Of a DNA stretch of 64,000 nucleotides, positions 16,059 through 24,532 are shown in pieces (positions within the stretch are counted from its first letter, which is position 1; the number at the start of each line of letters is the position of its first letter). The DNA is from Devosia sp. A16 (GTDB taxonomy: Bacteria; Pseudomonadota; Alphaproteobacteria; Rhizobiales; Devosiaceae): positions 4,131,501 to 4,195,500 of the forward strand of contig NZ_CP012945.1 in the NCBI RefSeq assembly GCF_001402915.1. The letters are read 5' to 3'. The notes beneath the pieces were generated by a model. The model made no database searches. It was not told where the DNA came from and saw only the letters and a list, made by a program, of their open reading frames with translations. Both the position numbers and the translations under genes were made by a program.

Positions 16059-17012
16059 ATGTCCCTCAAGACGCTTGCCGCGGCTGCCTTCGCGACACTT
16101 ATGGTTTCGGCACCAGGAGCCGCCTTCGCCGAGGCCTGGAGCTACGTCGATGGCTCGGGCGCCACCGTGACGCTGGACCATGTGCCGACCCGTATCATCG
16201 CCAGCCAGGATGCGGCAGCTGGCCTCATCCCGCTCGGCATCCGCCCGGTCGGCATCTACGTCGACAGCGCCGTTGCCGAGGCCAAGGCATTGGAAGGGCT
16301 CGACCTGAGCGGCATCGAGATCATCGGCGAGGCTTGGGGCGAGGTCAGCGTGGAAAAGGCTGCCGCCCTGAAGCCGGACCTGGTCGTCGGCGAGTGGTGG
16401 CCGCTCGACCAGACCTGGAGCGGCGGCGCCGACGTGGTCAACGCACTGAAGCCGCTGGCGCCGGTCACGGGCCCGAAGCAGGGGGCCTCGGTCGTCAACC
16501 TGATCGAGGACTATGAGGAACTGGCCCGGAGCCTTGGTGCCGATCTCGCGGCACCCGAGGTCGCCGCGGCCAAGGCCGCCTTCGAAGCGGCTCGCGAAAA
16601 ATTCAAGGCCGCCGTCGCGGCCAAGCCCGACCTCACCGCGCTCGCCGTCTGGGCCGGCACCGACGCTCTCTATGTCGCTGCAACCGAAGGCTCCTCCGAG
16701 CTGATGGATTTCGCCTCCTGGGGCCTCAAGCTGATCGATCCGGCGCTTGCCGATGACCGCGGCTACTGGGAGACGCTGAGCTGGGAGAACGCCGACAAGT
16801 ACCAGCCGGACCTGATCCTCGTCGACAACCGCTCCAAGGCCACCATGGAGACGGCGAAGGCCCAGGCCACCTGGACGACGCTCCGCGCCGCTGCGGCGGG
16901 GCAGGTGACCGACTGGCCGGCGTTCTGGTTGCGCAACTACGCCGCCTATGCCCGCGAGCTCGATAAGCTCAGCACCGCCATAGCCGCCGCCGACGCCAGC
17001 ATCGGCGACTGA
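16059..17012 (+). CDS. Iron-complex ABC transporter substrate-binding protein (FecB-like)
   Basis: A 317-residue periplasmic class III binding protein. Signal peptide: SLKTLAAAAFATLMVSAPGAAFA. The family opening then follows: SGATVTLDHVPTRIIASQDAAAGLIPLGIRPVGIY. A KPDLVVGEWWPLD segment and a late QPDLILVDNRS segment mark the two lobes. It captures a ferric siderophore, haem or related complex for the permeases downstream; the ligand is not predictable. The ATG at 16059 is chosen since an earlier in-frame TTG at 15996 is the -35 box itself. Four bases separate it from the permease gene. Confidence 0.88.
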   Translation: MSLKTLAAAAFATLMVSAPGAAFAEAWSYVDGSGATVTLDHVPTRIIASQDAAAGLIPLGIRPVGIYVDSAVAEAKALEGLDLSGIEIIGEAWGEVSVEKAAALKPDLVVGEWWPLDQTWSGGADVVNALKPLAPVTGPKQGASVVNLIEDYEELARSLGADLAAPEVAAAKAAFEAAREKFKAAVAAKPDLTALAVWAGTDALYVAATEGSSELMDFASWGLKLIDPALADDRGYWETLSWENADKYQPDLILVDNRSKATMETAKAQATWTTLRAAAAGQVTDWPAFWLRNYAAYARELDKLSTAIAAADASIGD

Positions 17013-17016
17013 GGCG

Positions 17017-18048
17017 TTGCCGCCGACCTCGACATCGACGACAGGCCTGCCGCCGGCTACCCGCGCCGGCGGTTTCGTCCTGCTGGCGCTGGGGCTCGTC
17101 GTCGTGTTGGTGTTCTCGATCACCGTGGGCGCGCGTCCGATTGCGCTTGGTGATATCTGGTACGCCCTGACGGCGTTCGACGGAACGCAGACCAACCACA
17201 AGATCATCCTCGACCTGCGCCTGCCGCGCACGCTGGTCGGGCTGCTGGTCGGGGCTGCACTCGGCCTCTCCGGCGCTATCCTCCAGGGGGCGACGCGCAA
17301 TCCGCTGGCCGACCCCGGCATCCTCGGCATCAATGCCGGCGCGACGCTTTGCGTGGTGCTCGGCATCTCGGTATTCGGCATCACCCAGCTCTCGGGCTAC
17401 GTCTGGCTGGCCTTTCTCGGGGCAGGGGGCGCGATGCTGGTGGTCTATCTCGTCGCTTCGCTCGGCCGCGAGGGGGCGACGCCGATGAAGCTGGCGCTGG
17501 CCGGCGCAGCGGTCACCGCCGCGCTCACTTCGGTCACCTCGGCGATCCTCATCACCAATGTCGAAACCCTCGACCAGATTCGCTTCTGGCAGGTGGGCGC
17601 GCTCACCGGCCGCACCACCGATATCCTGCTGCAGGTCGCTCCGTTCATTCTGGCTGGCATCATGCTGGCGCTGCTCACCTCGCGCATCCTCGACGGGCTG
17701 GCGCTGGGGGATGACGTCGCGCGCGGGCTCGGGCTCAAGGTGCAGCGCGGCCGCACCATGGTCGGCGTCGCCGCGGTGATCCTGGCGGGCGCCGCCACGG
17801 CCGCTGCCGGGCCGATCGCCTTTGTCGGCCTGACGGTGCCGCATCTCGCCCGCGCCTTCACCGGCCCGAACTATCGCTGGATCCTGCCTTATTCGATGCT
17901 GCTGGCACCTATCCTGCTGCTCGGCGCCGACATCATCGGCCGCATCATCGTGCCGCCGGGTGAGTTGCAGGTGGGTATCGTGACAGCCGCGCTCGGTGCG
18001 CCGTTCTTCATTGCGCTGGTGCGGCGCAGGAAGCTGGCCGAGCTATGA
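17017..18048 (+). CDS. FecCD-family ABC permease
   Basis: A 343-residue inner-membrane permease with about ten transmembrane helices. FecCD hallmarks are LRLPRTLVGLLVGAALGLSGAILQGATRNPLADPGILGINAGA near residues 68-110 and GPIAFVGLTVPHLAR near 267. It starts with TTG at 17017, four bases after the binding-protein stop. Its own stop overlaps the next start (ATGA). It forms one half of a heterodimeric channel with the following gene. Confidence 0.92.
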   Translation: MPPTSTSTTGLPPATRAGGFVLLALGLVVVLVFSITVGARPIALGDIWYALTAFDGTQTNHKIILDLRLPRTLVGLLVGAALGLSGAILQGATRNPLADPGILGINAGATLCVVLGISVFGITQLSGYVWLAFLGAGGAMLVVYLVASLGREGATPMKLALAGAAVTAALTSVTSAILITNVETLDQIRFWQVGALTGRTTDILLQVAPFILAGIMLALLTSRILDGLALGDDVARGLGLKVQRGRTMVGVAAVILAGAATAAAGPIAFVGLTVPHLARAFTGPNYRWILPYSMLLAPILLLGADIIGRIIVPPGELQVGIVTAALGAPFFIALVRRRKLAEL

Positions 18049-19106
18049 GCGCCACCCACAGCTTTGCTCCGATCGGCGCCGTCGTCGCGGCCCGCCAGCG
18101 CCTGCGGCGGCGCTACGGCCTCGTCGTCTTCGGCCTGGCGCTGCTATCGCTGGCGATAGCCAGTCTCTCGATGTCGATCGGCGACTATCCGCTGCCGCTT
18201 GCCGACGTGGTCGGCTCGCTGCTCTCGCCCTTCACCGGCGCCACCGACGCCGCGAACGATTTCATCGTGCTCGGCGTCCGCCTGCCGCGCGTGATGGCCG
18301 GGCTGCTGTCCGGCGCCGCCTTCGGGCTCTCGGGCGTCATTTTCCAGACCATCCTCCGAAATCCGCTCGCCAGCCCCGACATCGTCGGCATCACCACCGG
18401 CGCCAGCGCCGCGGCGGTGCTGGCGATCATCATCTTCAAGTGGTCCGGGCTGGGCGTCTCGTTGATGGCCTGCGGCGGCGCCGTGCTGACGGCGCTGCTG
18501 ATCTACGGCCTTGCCTGGCGCGACGGCGTCACCCCCTACCGGCTGGTGCTGATCGGCATCGGCATGGCAGCGCTCGCCGGGGCGGTGGTCTCCTACCTCT
18601 TCACCCGCGCTCGCGTCATGGAGGTGCAGGAGGCGCTGAGCTGGCTGACCGGCAGCCTCAACGGCTCCACCTTCGAGAGCCTGACCCCGCTGGCCGTCGC
18701 GCTGCTCGTGCTGGCGCCGGTGGCCGCCTTGCTCTCACGTTCGCTGCGCACGCTGCAGATGGGCGATGATGCCGCGACGGCGCTGGGCACCCGCGTCGAG
18801 TTCTCCCGGCTGGGGCTGATCCTCGTCGCCGTGCTGCTCGCCGCTTTCGCCACAGCTGCGGTAGGACCCGTGTCGTTCGTCGCCTTCATCGCCGGCCCCA
18901 TCGCGCGGCGCCTGCTCGGCCCCTCCGGCAACGCGCTGTTGCCGGCAGCATTGGTTGGCGGGCTCGTCACGAACGCCGCCGACTTCGTTGCCCAGCACAT
19001 GCTGGGCCGCAACCAGTTGCCGGTCGGAGTCGTCACCGGCGCGCTCGGCGCCGGCTTCCTCATCTACCTTCTTGCCGCTGCCCATCGTTCGGGCCGCGGC
19101 GGCTGA
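18045..19106 (+). CDS. FecCD-family ABC permease (second subunit)
   Basis: A 353-residue paralog of the preceding permease, with VRLPRVMAGLLSGAAFGLSGVIFQTILRNPLASPDIVGITTGAS near residues 80-125 and a GPVSFVAFIAGPIARRL segment late. About ten transmembrane helices are visible. The ATG overlaps the previous stop by the ATGA arrangement, giving translational coupling and balanced subunit synthesis. The ATPase gene follows after 12 bases. Confidence 0.92.
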   Translation: MSATHSFAPIGAVVAARQRLRRRYGLVVFGLALLSLAIASLSMSIGDYPLPLADVVGSLLSPFTGATDAANDFIVLGVRLPRVMAGLLSGAAFGLSGVIFQTILRNPLASPDIVGITTGASAAAVLAIIIFKWSGLGVSLMACGGAVLTALLIYGLAWRDGVTPYRLVLIGIGMAALAGAVVSYLFTRARVMEVQEALSWLTGSLNGSTFESLTPLAVALLVLAPVAALLSRSLRTLQMGDDAATALGTRVEFSRLGLILVAVLLAAFATAAVGPVSFVAFIAGPIARRLLGPSGNALLPAALVGGLVTNAADFVAQHMLGRNQLPVGVVTGALGAGFLIYLLAAAHRSGRGG

Positions 19107-19118
19107 TCGGAGGTTCTG

Positions 19119-19943
19119 ATGTCCGTGCACCACCAGCTCTCGGCCGCCGGCCTGACGCTCGGCTATGGCGAGCGCACCATCGTCGACCAGCTGAGCATCG
19201 CGATCCCGCCCGGCAAGTTCACGGTGATCGTCGGCGCCAATGCCTGCGGAAAATCTACCTTGCTGCGCGGGTTGGCGCGGCTGCTGACGGCCAGCGCCGG
19301 CACGGTCTATCTCGATGGTCGCGCCATTCACCAGATGCCGACCCGCGAAGTCGCGACGCTGCTCGGGGTATTGCCGCAAACCCCGGTAGCACCCGACGGC
19401 ATCACCGTCGCCGATCTCGTCGGCCGCGGTCGTTATCCGCATCAGGGCTGGTTCCGCCAGTGGACGGCCGCCGACGATGCCGCCGTCGCCACCGCGCTGC
19501 AGGCGACCGATACGCTCGATCTGGCTGGCCGGACCGTCGATGAGCTTTCCGGCGGCCAGCGGCAGCGCGTCTGGATCGCCATGGCGCTGGCTCAGGAAAC
19601 CGAACTGCTGCTGCTCGATGAGCCCACCACCTTCCTCGACATCAACCACCAGGTCGAAGTGCTGGATCTGCTCACCGACCTGGTGCAGCAGCGCGGCCGT
19701 ACGGTGGTTGCCGTGCTGCACGACCTCAACCTCGCCTGCCGTTACGCCGATCACATCGTCGCCATGCGTCAGGGCAAGGTCGCAGCCTCGGGTGAACCGG
19801 CAGAGGTAGTGACGGCCGAACTGGTGAAGTCGGTGTTCGGTATGGATGCCGAAATCTGCGCCGATCCGGTCTCGCATACGCCGATGATCGTGCCGGTCGG
19901 GCGGCACCGGGTGAAGCCGCGGCTCAAGGCAGCGGCGGAGTAG
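19119..19943 (+). CDS. Iron-complex ABC transporter ATPase (FecE-like)
   Basis: A 274-residue ATPase that energises the FecCD-type channel. The Walker A is [16 protein letters not shown], an unusual variant with NACGKST where GPNGCGKST is common. The signature is [18 protein letters not shown], Walker [13 protein letters not shown], and the switch histidine lies in [20 protein letters not shown] precedes the ATG. This completes a four-gene binding protein-permease-permease-ATPase operon, followed by a palindromic repeat. Confidence 0.92.
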   Translation: MSVHHQLSAAGLTLGYGERTIVDQLSIAIPPGKFTVIVGANACGKSTLLRGLARLLTASAGTVYLDGRAIHQMPTREVATLLGVLPQTPVAPDGITVADLVGRGRYPHQGWFRQWTAADDAAVATALQATDTLDLAGRTVDELSGGQRQRVWIAMALAQETELLLLDEPTTFLDINHQVEVLDLLTDLVQQRGRTVVAVLHDLNLACRYADHIVAMRQGKVAASGEPAEVVTAELVKSVFGMDAEICADPVSHTPMIVPVGRHRVKPRLKAAAE

Positions 19944-19969
19944 GGGACGGAGTGGGGGCAGACTGAAGC

Positions 19970-20171
19970 AGACGGCCCCCTTCCATCCTCCCCCATGAAG
20001 GGCGAGGTGCCCTGCCGATGTATCTGGCACGATGGAAGACAGAGCCTCGTCTCTTCACCTCCCCCTTCATGGGGGACTTCGAGCCGTCCCGAAGGGCAAA
20101 TCGCTCCAGTGGAGCGATTTGAGGGGAGAAGGCCATGAGAGCTATGCTCGAATGGCGAGGGAGGGCCGTCT
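19970..20171. repeat. MITE-like palindromic repeat, copy B (interrupted)
   Basis: A 202-bp element with ends AGACGGCCCCC and GGGCCGTCT. Its first roughly 110 bases match the reverse complement of the element at 8855-8980. About 80 extra bases then follow before the closing repeat, as if a second element had inserted. The insert contains a perfect 23-bp palindrome: AAATCGCTCC (20098-20107), AGT, GGAGCGATTT (20111-20120). It lies between the importer operon and the convergent hydrolase gene. Confidence 0.75.
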
Positions 20172-20196
20172 CCATCAGTATGCCGCCTGCAGAATC

Positions 20197-20988
20197 TCAG
20201 TCCTGGCGCTCGTCGTGCCGGGCGAGGAACTCGCGCACGGCGTCCCAGAACAGGGGCTTGTTGACGGCCTCGTGGCCGACATTGGCAATGATGGAGAGCT
20301 CCCCGGCGCCCAGGTGCCGGTAGAGCCGGTTGGCTTCCTCCACGCCGCCCAGGTGATCGCGGTCGCCCATGATCACCAGCGTCGGGGCCGAGATCGCGGC
20401 CAGCTGTCGTTCGCTGTAACTGGGCAGCGTCAGCCACAGCTCCGAGATCTGGCTGAGGAACGCCTTCCAGTAATCCGGACCGTAGTGATGCATGTGCGTC
20501 ACCTTGATCTGTTCGAAATAGGGGCCGTACTCGGCGGCGACGCGGTCGAAATCGACCTTGCCCGGCGCCGGAAAGCCCCAGCCGTGCAACCCTTCGAGAT
20601 AGGCCTCGGTCGGCCGGCTGATCGTGCCGCCCAAGACCAGTGCTCCCGCCTTGCCGGGATGCCGGAGCCCGAACTCCAGCGCCGTCTGTCCGCCATCGCT
20701 GTAGCCGATGATCAGCGGTCGCCTGAGGCCGAGCGTCGCAATGAAGCCGGCGACGTCGTCGGCGAACTGCGCGTAGCTCATCTTCTGCGAGGGGTTGCTG
20801 GTTTTGCCATGTCCTCGGGTATCGAGGGCGAAGACGCGGTAGCGGTCGGCCAACCGCGGCATCGCCTCGCCCCAGGACGCAGCGGTCGCCGTGCCTCCGT
20901 GCAGCAGCAGCAGCGGCTGCCCGCGGCCTTCCTCGAGGTAATGCACCTCGAGGTCGCCGATCATCAGGCTGTGCGACCTGGCGCTCAT
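20197..20988 (-). CDS. Alpha/beta hydrolase
   Basis: A 263-residue alpha/beta-hydrolase fold enzyme. The oxyanion strand is LLLLHGGTATAASWG, the nucleophile elbow GYSDGGQTAL supplies the serine, the acid lies in IMGDRDHLG and the histidine in VGHEAVNKP. The DTRGHGKTS motif is typical of the lactonase/haloperoxidase-like branch. Substrate unknown. The ATG at 20988 overlaps the preceding stop (ATGA), coupling it to the SRPBCC gene. Last gene of the ArsR-led operon. Confidence 0.88.
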   Translation of the reverse strand: MSARSHSLMIGDLEVHYLEEGRGQPLLLLHGGTATAASWGEAMPRLADRYRVFALDTRGHGKTSNPSQKMSYAQFADDVAGFIATLGLRRPLIIGYSDGGQTALEFGLRHPGKAGALVLGGTISRPTEAYLEGLHGWGFPAPGKVDFDRVAAEYGPYFEQIKVTHMHHYGPDYWKAFLSQISELWLTLPSYSERQLAAISAPTLVIMGDRDHLGGVEEANRLYRHLGAGELSIIANVGHEAVNKPLFWDAVREFLARHDERQD

Positions 20989-21440
20989 TGCTCGTCGAGC
21001 CACTTCCCCATCAGGTCGATCAGGTAGTTGGTGCCGGCCTCCCGATCGGCCATCTTGTCGAGGCCGTCGAGGAAGGCGCCATCCTCTTTCACCACCATCC
21101 GCGTGCCGTCACCGTCGGGGAAAAGCTCGATGGTGGCCAGCGACACCGAGATGCGGTCGCCGTTCTTCAGCATCTCGTAGGTGTAAATGATGCGGTTGTC
21201 CGGCACGATGTCGCGATAGGTGACGTCGAACACATAGGTGTCGCCGCCCATTTCGGCCTCGTTGAACTCACGGCCGCCGACGCGGAAGTCCATGACGTCT
21301 TTCGGCTTGTCCGGGTTCGGCGAGCCGAACCACTGACGCTTGAACTCGGGGTTGGACCAGGCGGAGTACACCTTGCTCGGCGCGTGCTTGTATTTGCGTT
21401 CGACGGTGAAGCTGCCATGCGCGATGGAACGTTCGGTCAT
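20985..21440 (-). CDS. SRPBCC/AHSA1-family protein
   Basis: A 151-residue START-like (SRPBCC) protein. It opens with TVERKYKHAPSKVYSAWSNPEFKRQWFG, the usual AHSA1 N-terminus, and ends with a long helix (GTNYLIDLMGKWLDEQ) that caps the hydrophobic cavity. In bacteria these genes very often sit next to an ArsR regulator and small-molecule enzymes, exactly as here. They bind an unknown hydrophobic ligand. It lies 14 bases after the reductase-like gene and overlaps the hydrolase start. Confidence 0.88.
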   Translation of the reverse strand: MTERSIAHGSFTVERKYKHAPSKVYSAWSNPEFKRQWFGSPNPDKPKDVMDFRVGGREFNEAEMGGDTYVFDVTYRDIVPDNRIIYTYEMLKNGDRISVSLATIELFPDGDGTRMVVKEDGAFLDGLDKMADREAGTNYLIDLMGKWLDEQ

Positions 21441-21454
21441 TTGAGTTTCCTCTT

Positions 21455-22072
21455 TCAGGCTTGGTTGATGACGTTGAATTCGAGGTGGGTGACGCCGGGC
21501 GACGCCGCGACAACCCGGGTGCGGGCGAGCTCGATGTGAGCGTCGCCAAGCTTGTCGAACAGGCGGGTGCCGCCGCCGAGCAGCACGCTGACCACCTGCA
21601 CGCGGATCACGTCGGCGAGCCCGGCGCGCAGCACCTGCTGCGCCGTCGAGGCGCCCATCAGCACCACATCCTTGTCGCCCGCCGCTGCCCGGGCCTGCCG
21701 CACTGCGCTCTCGACACCGTCGGTTACGAAGCGGAAGCTGGCGCTCTTCATCTGCTGTTCGGGCTTTGGATTGTGCGTGAGGACGAACGACGGCACTGGG
21801 TAGGGTGTGTCGTTCCAGTGCTGCAGCCCCACATCGTAGGTGCGACGTCCCACGATCACCGCGCCGACCGTCCTGAAGGCGAGGTCGATCTCGGCTGCGT
21901 CCGCCGCTTCGGTGCTGCTGAAACTGCCGTCACCCGCCTTGGTGCCGCTGCCCGCGAACATCCACTCGTGCAACCGCTCGCCGCCCACGCCCATGCCGTC
22001 GCGCACCGAAACGTGGGGGCCGGCCACGAAGCCGTCGAGCGACATCGAGAAGTTCACCACAATCTTGGCCAT
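21455..22072 (-). CDS. Dihydrofolate reductase-family protein (RibD C-terminal-like)
   Basis: A 205-residue NADPH-dependent reductase-like protein of the DHFR/RibD-C superfamily. It has MAKIVVNFSMSLDGFVAGP at the N-terminus, the cofactor loop VIVGRRTYDVG near residue 85 and KDVVLMGASTAQQVLRAGL near 150, and it ends THLEFNVI. Not a housekeeping DHFR; members act in unidentified reductions. The ATG at 22072 is chosen because AGGAGG lies six bases upstream. Second gene in the ArsR-led operon. Confidence 0.88.
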   Translation of the reverse strand: MAKIVVNFSMSLDGFVAGPHVSVRDGMGVGGERLHEWMFAGSGTKAGDGSFSSTEAADAAEIDLAFRTVGAVIVGRRTYDVGLQHWNDTPYPVPSFVLTHNPKPEQQMKSASFRFVTDGVESAVRQARAAAGDKDVVLMGASTAQQVLRAGLADVIRVQVVSVLLGGGTRLFDKLGDAHIELARTRVVAASPGVTHLEFNVINQA

Positions 22073-22158
22073 TCGATCCTCCTGTTCAGCGGACATGCGA
22101 GCTCATTGCCGGAAACGGCGCTCCGGCATTTCTTCGCTGTTCTGTCGTCGTTGGCGCG

Positions 22159-22512
22159 TTACTTCGTCGGCTTGTCCGGGCCGCCGGGCAGCGCGTCGAG
22201 GAACGCTCCGAGCCGGTCCAGCCGGTGCTCCCAGCCGATGCGTCGATCGTTGATCCACTTCTCGGCCATGCTGAGCGCTCCCGTGTCGATGGTGCAGGTT
22301 CGCACCCGTCCCACCTTCTGCGTCGTCACCAGCCCGCTTTGCTCCAGCACCTGGAGGTGCTGCACGATAGCGGGCAGGCTCATCTTGAACGGCTCGGCCA
22401 GCTCGCTGACCGACGCGGATCCTCGGCTCAGCCGTTCAATCATCCGCCGCCTGGTGGGGTCGGCCAATGCCTGGAACATCAGGTCGAGGGGCTCTGTCTC
22501 TTGGTTAAGCAT
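22159..22512 (-). CDS. ArsR-family transcriptional regulator
   Basis: A 117-residue winged-helix protein: LMFQALADPTRRRMIERLS, then VSELAEPFKMSLPAIVQHLQVLEQSGLV and a wing RVRTCTID. The extended C-terminus (WINDRRIGWEHRLDRLGAFLD) is typical of the SRPBCC-linked ArsR branch, which lacks metal-site cysteines. It probably represses its own operon. The promoter is so close that the start codon falls at the predicted transcription start. Confidence 0.88.
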   Translation of the reverse strand: MLNQETEPLDLMFQALADPTRRRMIERLSRGSASVSELAEPFKMSLPAIVQHLQVLEQSGLVTTQKVGRVRTCTIDTGALSMAEKWINDRRIGWEHRLDRLGAFLDALPGGPDKPTK

Positions 22513-22517
22513 GACCT

Positions 22518-22546
22518 TAAGTATCGTGACGAGCGTACCCTGTCAA
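22518..22546 (-). promoter_or_regulatory. Promoter of the ArsR-led operon, predicted leaderless
   Basis: Reading leftwards: TTGACA (22546-22541), a 17-bp spacer and TACTTA (22523-22518). The -10 box ends only five bases before the A of the ATG at 22512, so transcription should begin at or beside the start codon. Repeated AAGTAAGTGCTTAAGTG sequence just upstream may be the ArsR operator. Confidence 0.7.
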
Positions 22547-22569
22547 TAGCTAAGTAAGTGCTTAAGTGA

Positions 22570-23406
22570 TTAATCGGCTGAGATGCTGACGGCCCCGGTG
22601 GTCCATTCGGCGGGTTGCGGCCCGTCGATGCGTTCGACGCTGATCAGCTTGGGAGGGCCGTTCAACTGGCCGAAATAGCTGGCAAAGGCCGTATCGGCGG
22701 CGTCCCGTCCGACACCGATCCGCACGATGCCGTCGATCGGACACAGCCTCGTGGCATCGAACAGATACCAGCGGTCTCCCAGATAGGCCTCGAAAACGGC
22801 ATGGAAGTCCTGGGGCTGCAGGTCGAGAGCATAGGCGGAGACGAACCGGGCGGGAATACCCAACGCACGGGCAAAGGTGATGCCCAGATGGGCGAAATCC
22901 CGGCACACACCGGCGCGCAACGTGAAGGTGTCGTAAGCCGAAGTGCTGGCGTCGCTCGAGCCTTCCAGATAGTCGACGTTCTCGAAGATCCAGTTGCAGA
23001 TCGCGGTTACCTTCTCGTGGCCGTCCGCAATTCCGTCGAAGGTGCGCCAGGCAAAGCGGCCGAGCTTGTCGGATTGGCAGTAGCGTGACGGCGAGAGGTG
23101 CGCGACCACCTCGAACGGCAGTTCCGCGACCGGCATCTGGGCAATTCGGCCGGGGTCGCCGATGAAGGGGGCGGTTTCGATCTCGGCGCGATAGTCGAGC
23201 CGATGCGCTCCTACCGGAAGAACCATGCGCCGGTACCGATTGCCGGTTTCCGGCACAACATGCGTCTCGGTCGCGAGGTTGCCGGCGGCGCTGAATTCTT
23301 CGCTTACGACATTCTGCCCGGCATTGCGTTGCGCCTCGATGTTGAGGATCAGCGTGGTCTCCGCCGAGACTTCGTATTCGAGGTTGCAGTTGACCCTGAG
23401 CTTCAT
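22570..23406 (-). CDS. Transglutaminase-like cysteine peptidase family protein
   Basis: A 278-residue protein of the transglutaminase-like superfamily. An N-terminal beta-rich domain (LRVNCNLEYEVSAETTLILNIEAQ) precedes the catalytic core. The core carries the active cysteine in RAGVCRDFAHLGITFARALGIPAR, the histidine in DFHAVFEAYLGDRWYLFDAT and the aspartate in that same segment. No signal peptide is seen. Bacterial members are mostly uncharacterised and may be proteases or isopeptidases. It is divergent from a second family member, about 95 bases away. Confidence 0.85.
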   Translation of the reverse strand: MKLRVNCNLEYEVSAETTLILNIEAQRNAGQNVVSEEFSAAGNLATETHVVPETGNRYRRMVLPVGAHRLDYRAEIETAPFIGDPGRIAQMPVAELPFEVVAHLSPSRYCQSDKLGRFAWRTFDGIADGHEKVTAICNWIFENVDYLEGSSDASTSAYDTFTLRAGVCRDFAHLGITFARALGIPARFVSAYALDLQPQDFHAVFEAYLGDRWYLFDATRLCPIDGIVRIGVGRDAADTAFASYFGQLNGPPKLISVERIDGPQPAEWTTGAVSISAD

Positions 23407-23500
23407 CGGTTTCCCCCAAGCTCAGCCACAATTCGCCGGCGGCATGCAAGGTTCCACGGAACCGCGTCGGCAGCCCCGCGGTTCTGCAGCGGCGAAACGG

Positions 23501-24457
23501 ATGCTTGCGATGACCCTGCTCAGAGTGCGCCATGTCACGACCTATACCTATGCGCGCCCCGTGCGGTTCGGCCCGCACCGCCTGCTGTTCCGTCCGCGCG
23601 ACAGCCACGAGCAGCGCCTGCTGGGTGCAGAGCTCGAGGTTTCGCCCGATGCACAGATCCATTGGATTCACGATGTCTTCGGCAATTGCATCACCGTTGC
23701 CGAGTTCGAGGGAGCGTCGAGCGTCCTGCGCTTTGCGACCGACATCCTGCTCGATCACTCATCGCAGATGGTGCCGCAGTTTCGCATCGAGGAGCGCGCC
23801 AAGCTCTGGCCGTTCGAATACGACGCCGGTTCCTTGCCGGATCTCGCGCCCTATATGCGGCCGCACCATCCCGCCCCGGAGGTTGAAGCCTTCGCCCGCC
23901 GATTCCTGCATCCGGGGAGGGAGACCGAGACGGGTCACCTGTTGATGACCATGACCGTCGGAATTCGCGAAAGCTTCAAATATGCGCGTCGCACCGACCC
24001 TGGCACGCAGCCTCCCTTGCAGACCTTGAACAGCCGCACGGGCACCTGCCGAGATTTCGCACTGCTGATGATGGAGGCTTGCCGCAGCCTCGGCTTTGCC
24101 GCGCGCTTCGTGACCGGGTACGTTCACGTGCCCTCCCGCGATAGAGCAGAAGCCCGGCGCGGCGGCGGAGCCACGCATGCCTGGGTGCAGGTGTTCCTGC
24201 CGGGCTCCGGCTGGGTGGAATTCGATCCCACCAACGGCATCATCGGCAGCAGGGACCTGATCCGTGTCGGGGTGGCCCGCGAGCCGCACCAGGCCCGCCC
24301 GCTCAGCGGCAGCTTCATCGGCGACCGCAGGGATTATCTGGGGATGACCGTGGAGGTAGAGGTCAGTGCCGAACCCGCACCCCGCGAGATGCAAGGCGGA
24401 GGCCGCCCCGACCGGCACTCTACCGACCCACGTGGTGTAAACCTCGAACGGAATTAG
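23501..24457 (+). CDS. Transglutaminase family protein
   Basis: A 318-residue two-domain protein: the bacterial transglutaminase-like N-terminal region (LLRVRHVTTYTYARPVRFGPHRLLFRPRDSH) and a catalytic core. The nucleophile lies in NSRTGTCRDFALLMMEACRSLGFAARFVTGYV, the histidine in THAWVQVFLPGSGWVEFDPTNG and the aspartate in that segment. Genes of this type often occur in pairs, as here with the divergent gene at 22570-23406. In-frame ATGs at 23501 and 23510 are both possible. The 3' end overlaps one arm of an inverted repeat reaching into the next gene's leader. Confidence 0.85.
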   Translation: MLAMTLLRVRHVTTYTYARPVRFGPHRLLFRPRDSHEQRLLGAELEVSPDAQIHWIHDVFGNCITVAEFEGASSVLRFATDILLDHSSQMVPQFRIEERAKLWPFEYDAGSLPDLAPYMRPHHPAPEVEAFARRFLHPGRETETGHLLMTMTVGIRESFKYARRTDPGTQPPLQTLNSRTGTCRDFALLMMEACRSLGFAARFVTGYVHVPSRDRAEARRGGGATHAWVQVFLPGSGWVEFDPTNGIIGSRDLIRVGVAREPHQARPLSGSFIGDRRDYLGMTVEVEVSAEPAPREMQGGGRPDRHSTDPRGVNLERN

Positions 24458-24500
24458 CCTTCCGGACCATTGCGCAGTCGGGCCAAGTCGTTACACCACG
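24431..24500. repeat. Perfect 10-bp inverted repeat, arms 50 bp apart
   Basis: CGTGGTGTAA (24431-24440) and TTACACCACG (24491-24500) flank the gap before the oxidoreductase gene starting at 24533. They could be two half-operators for a looping regulator or the base of an RNA stem; nothing else identifies them. Confidence 0.45.
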
Positions 24501-24532
24501 TTTCCGCGACAAGCGTGTCTGGGGAGAAGGCG

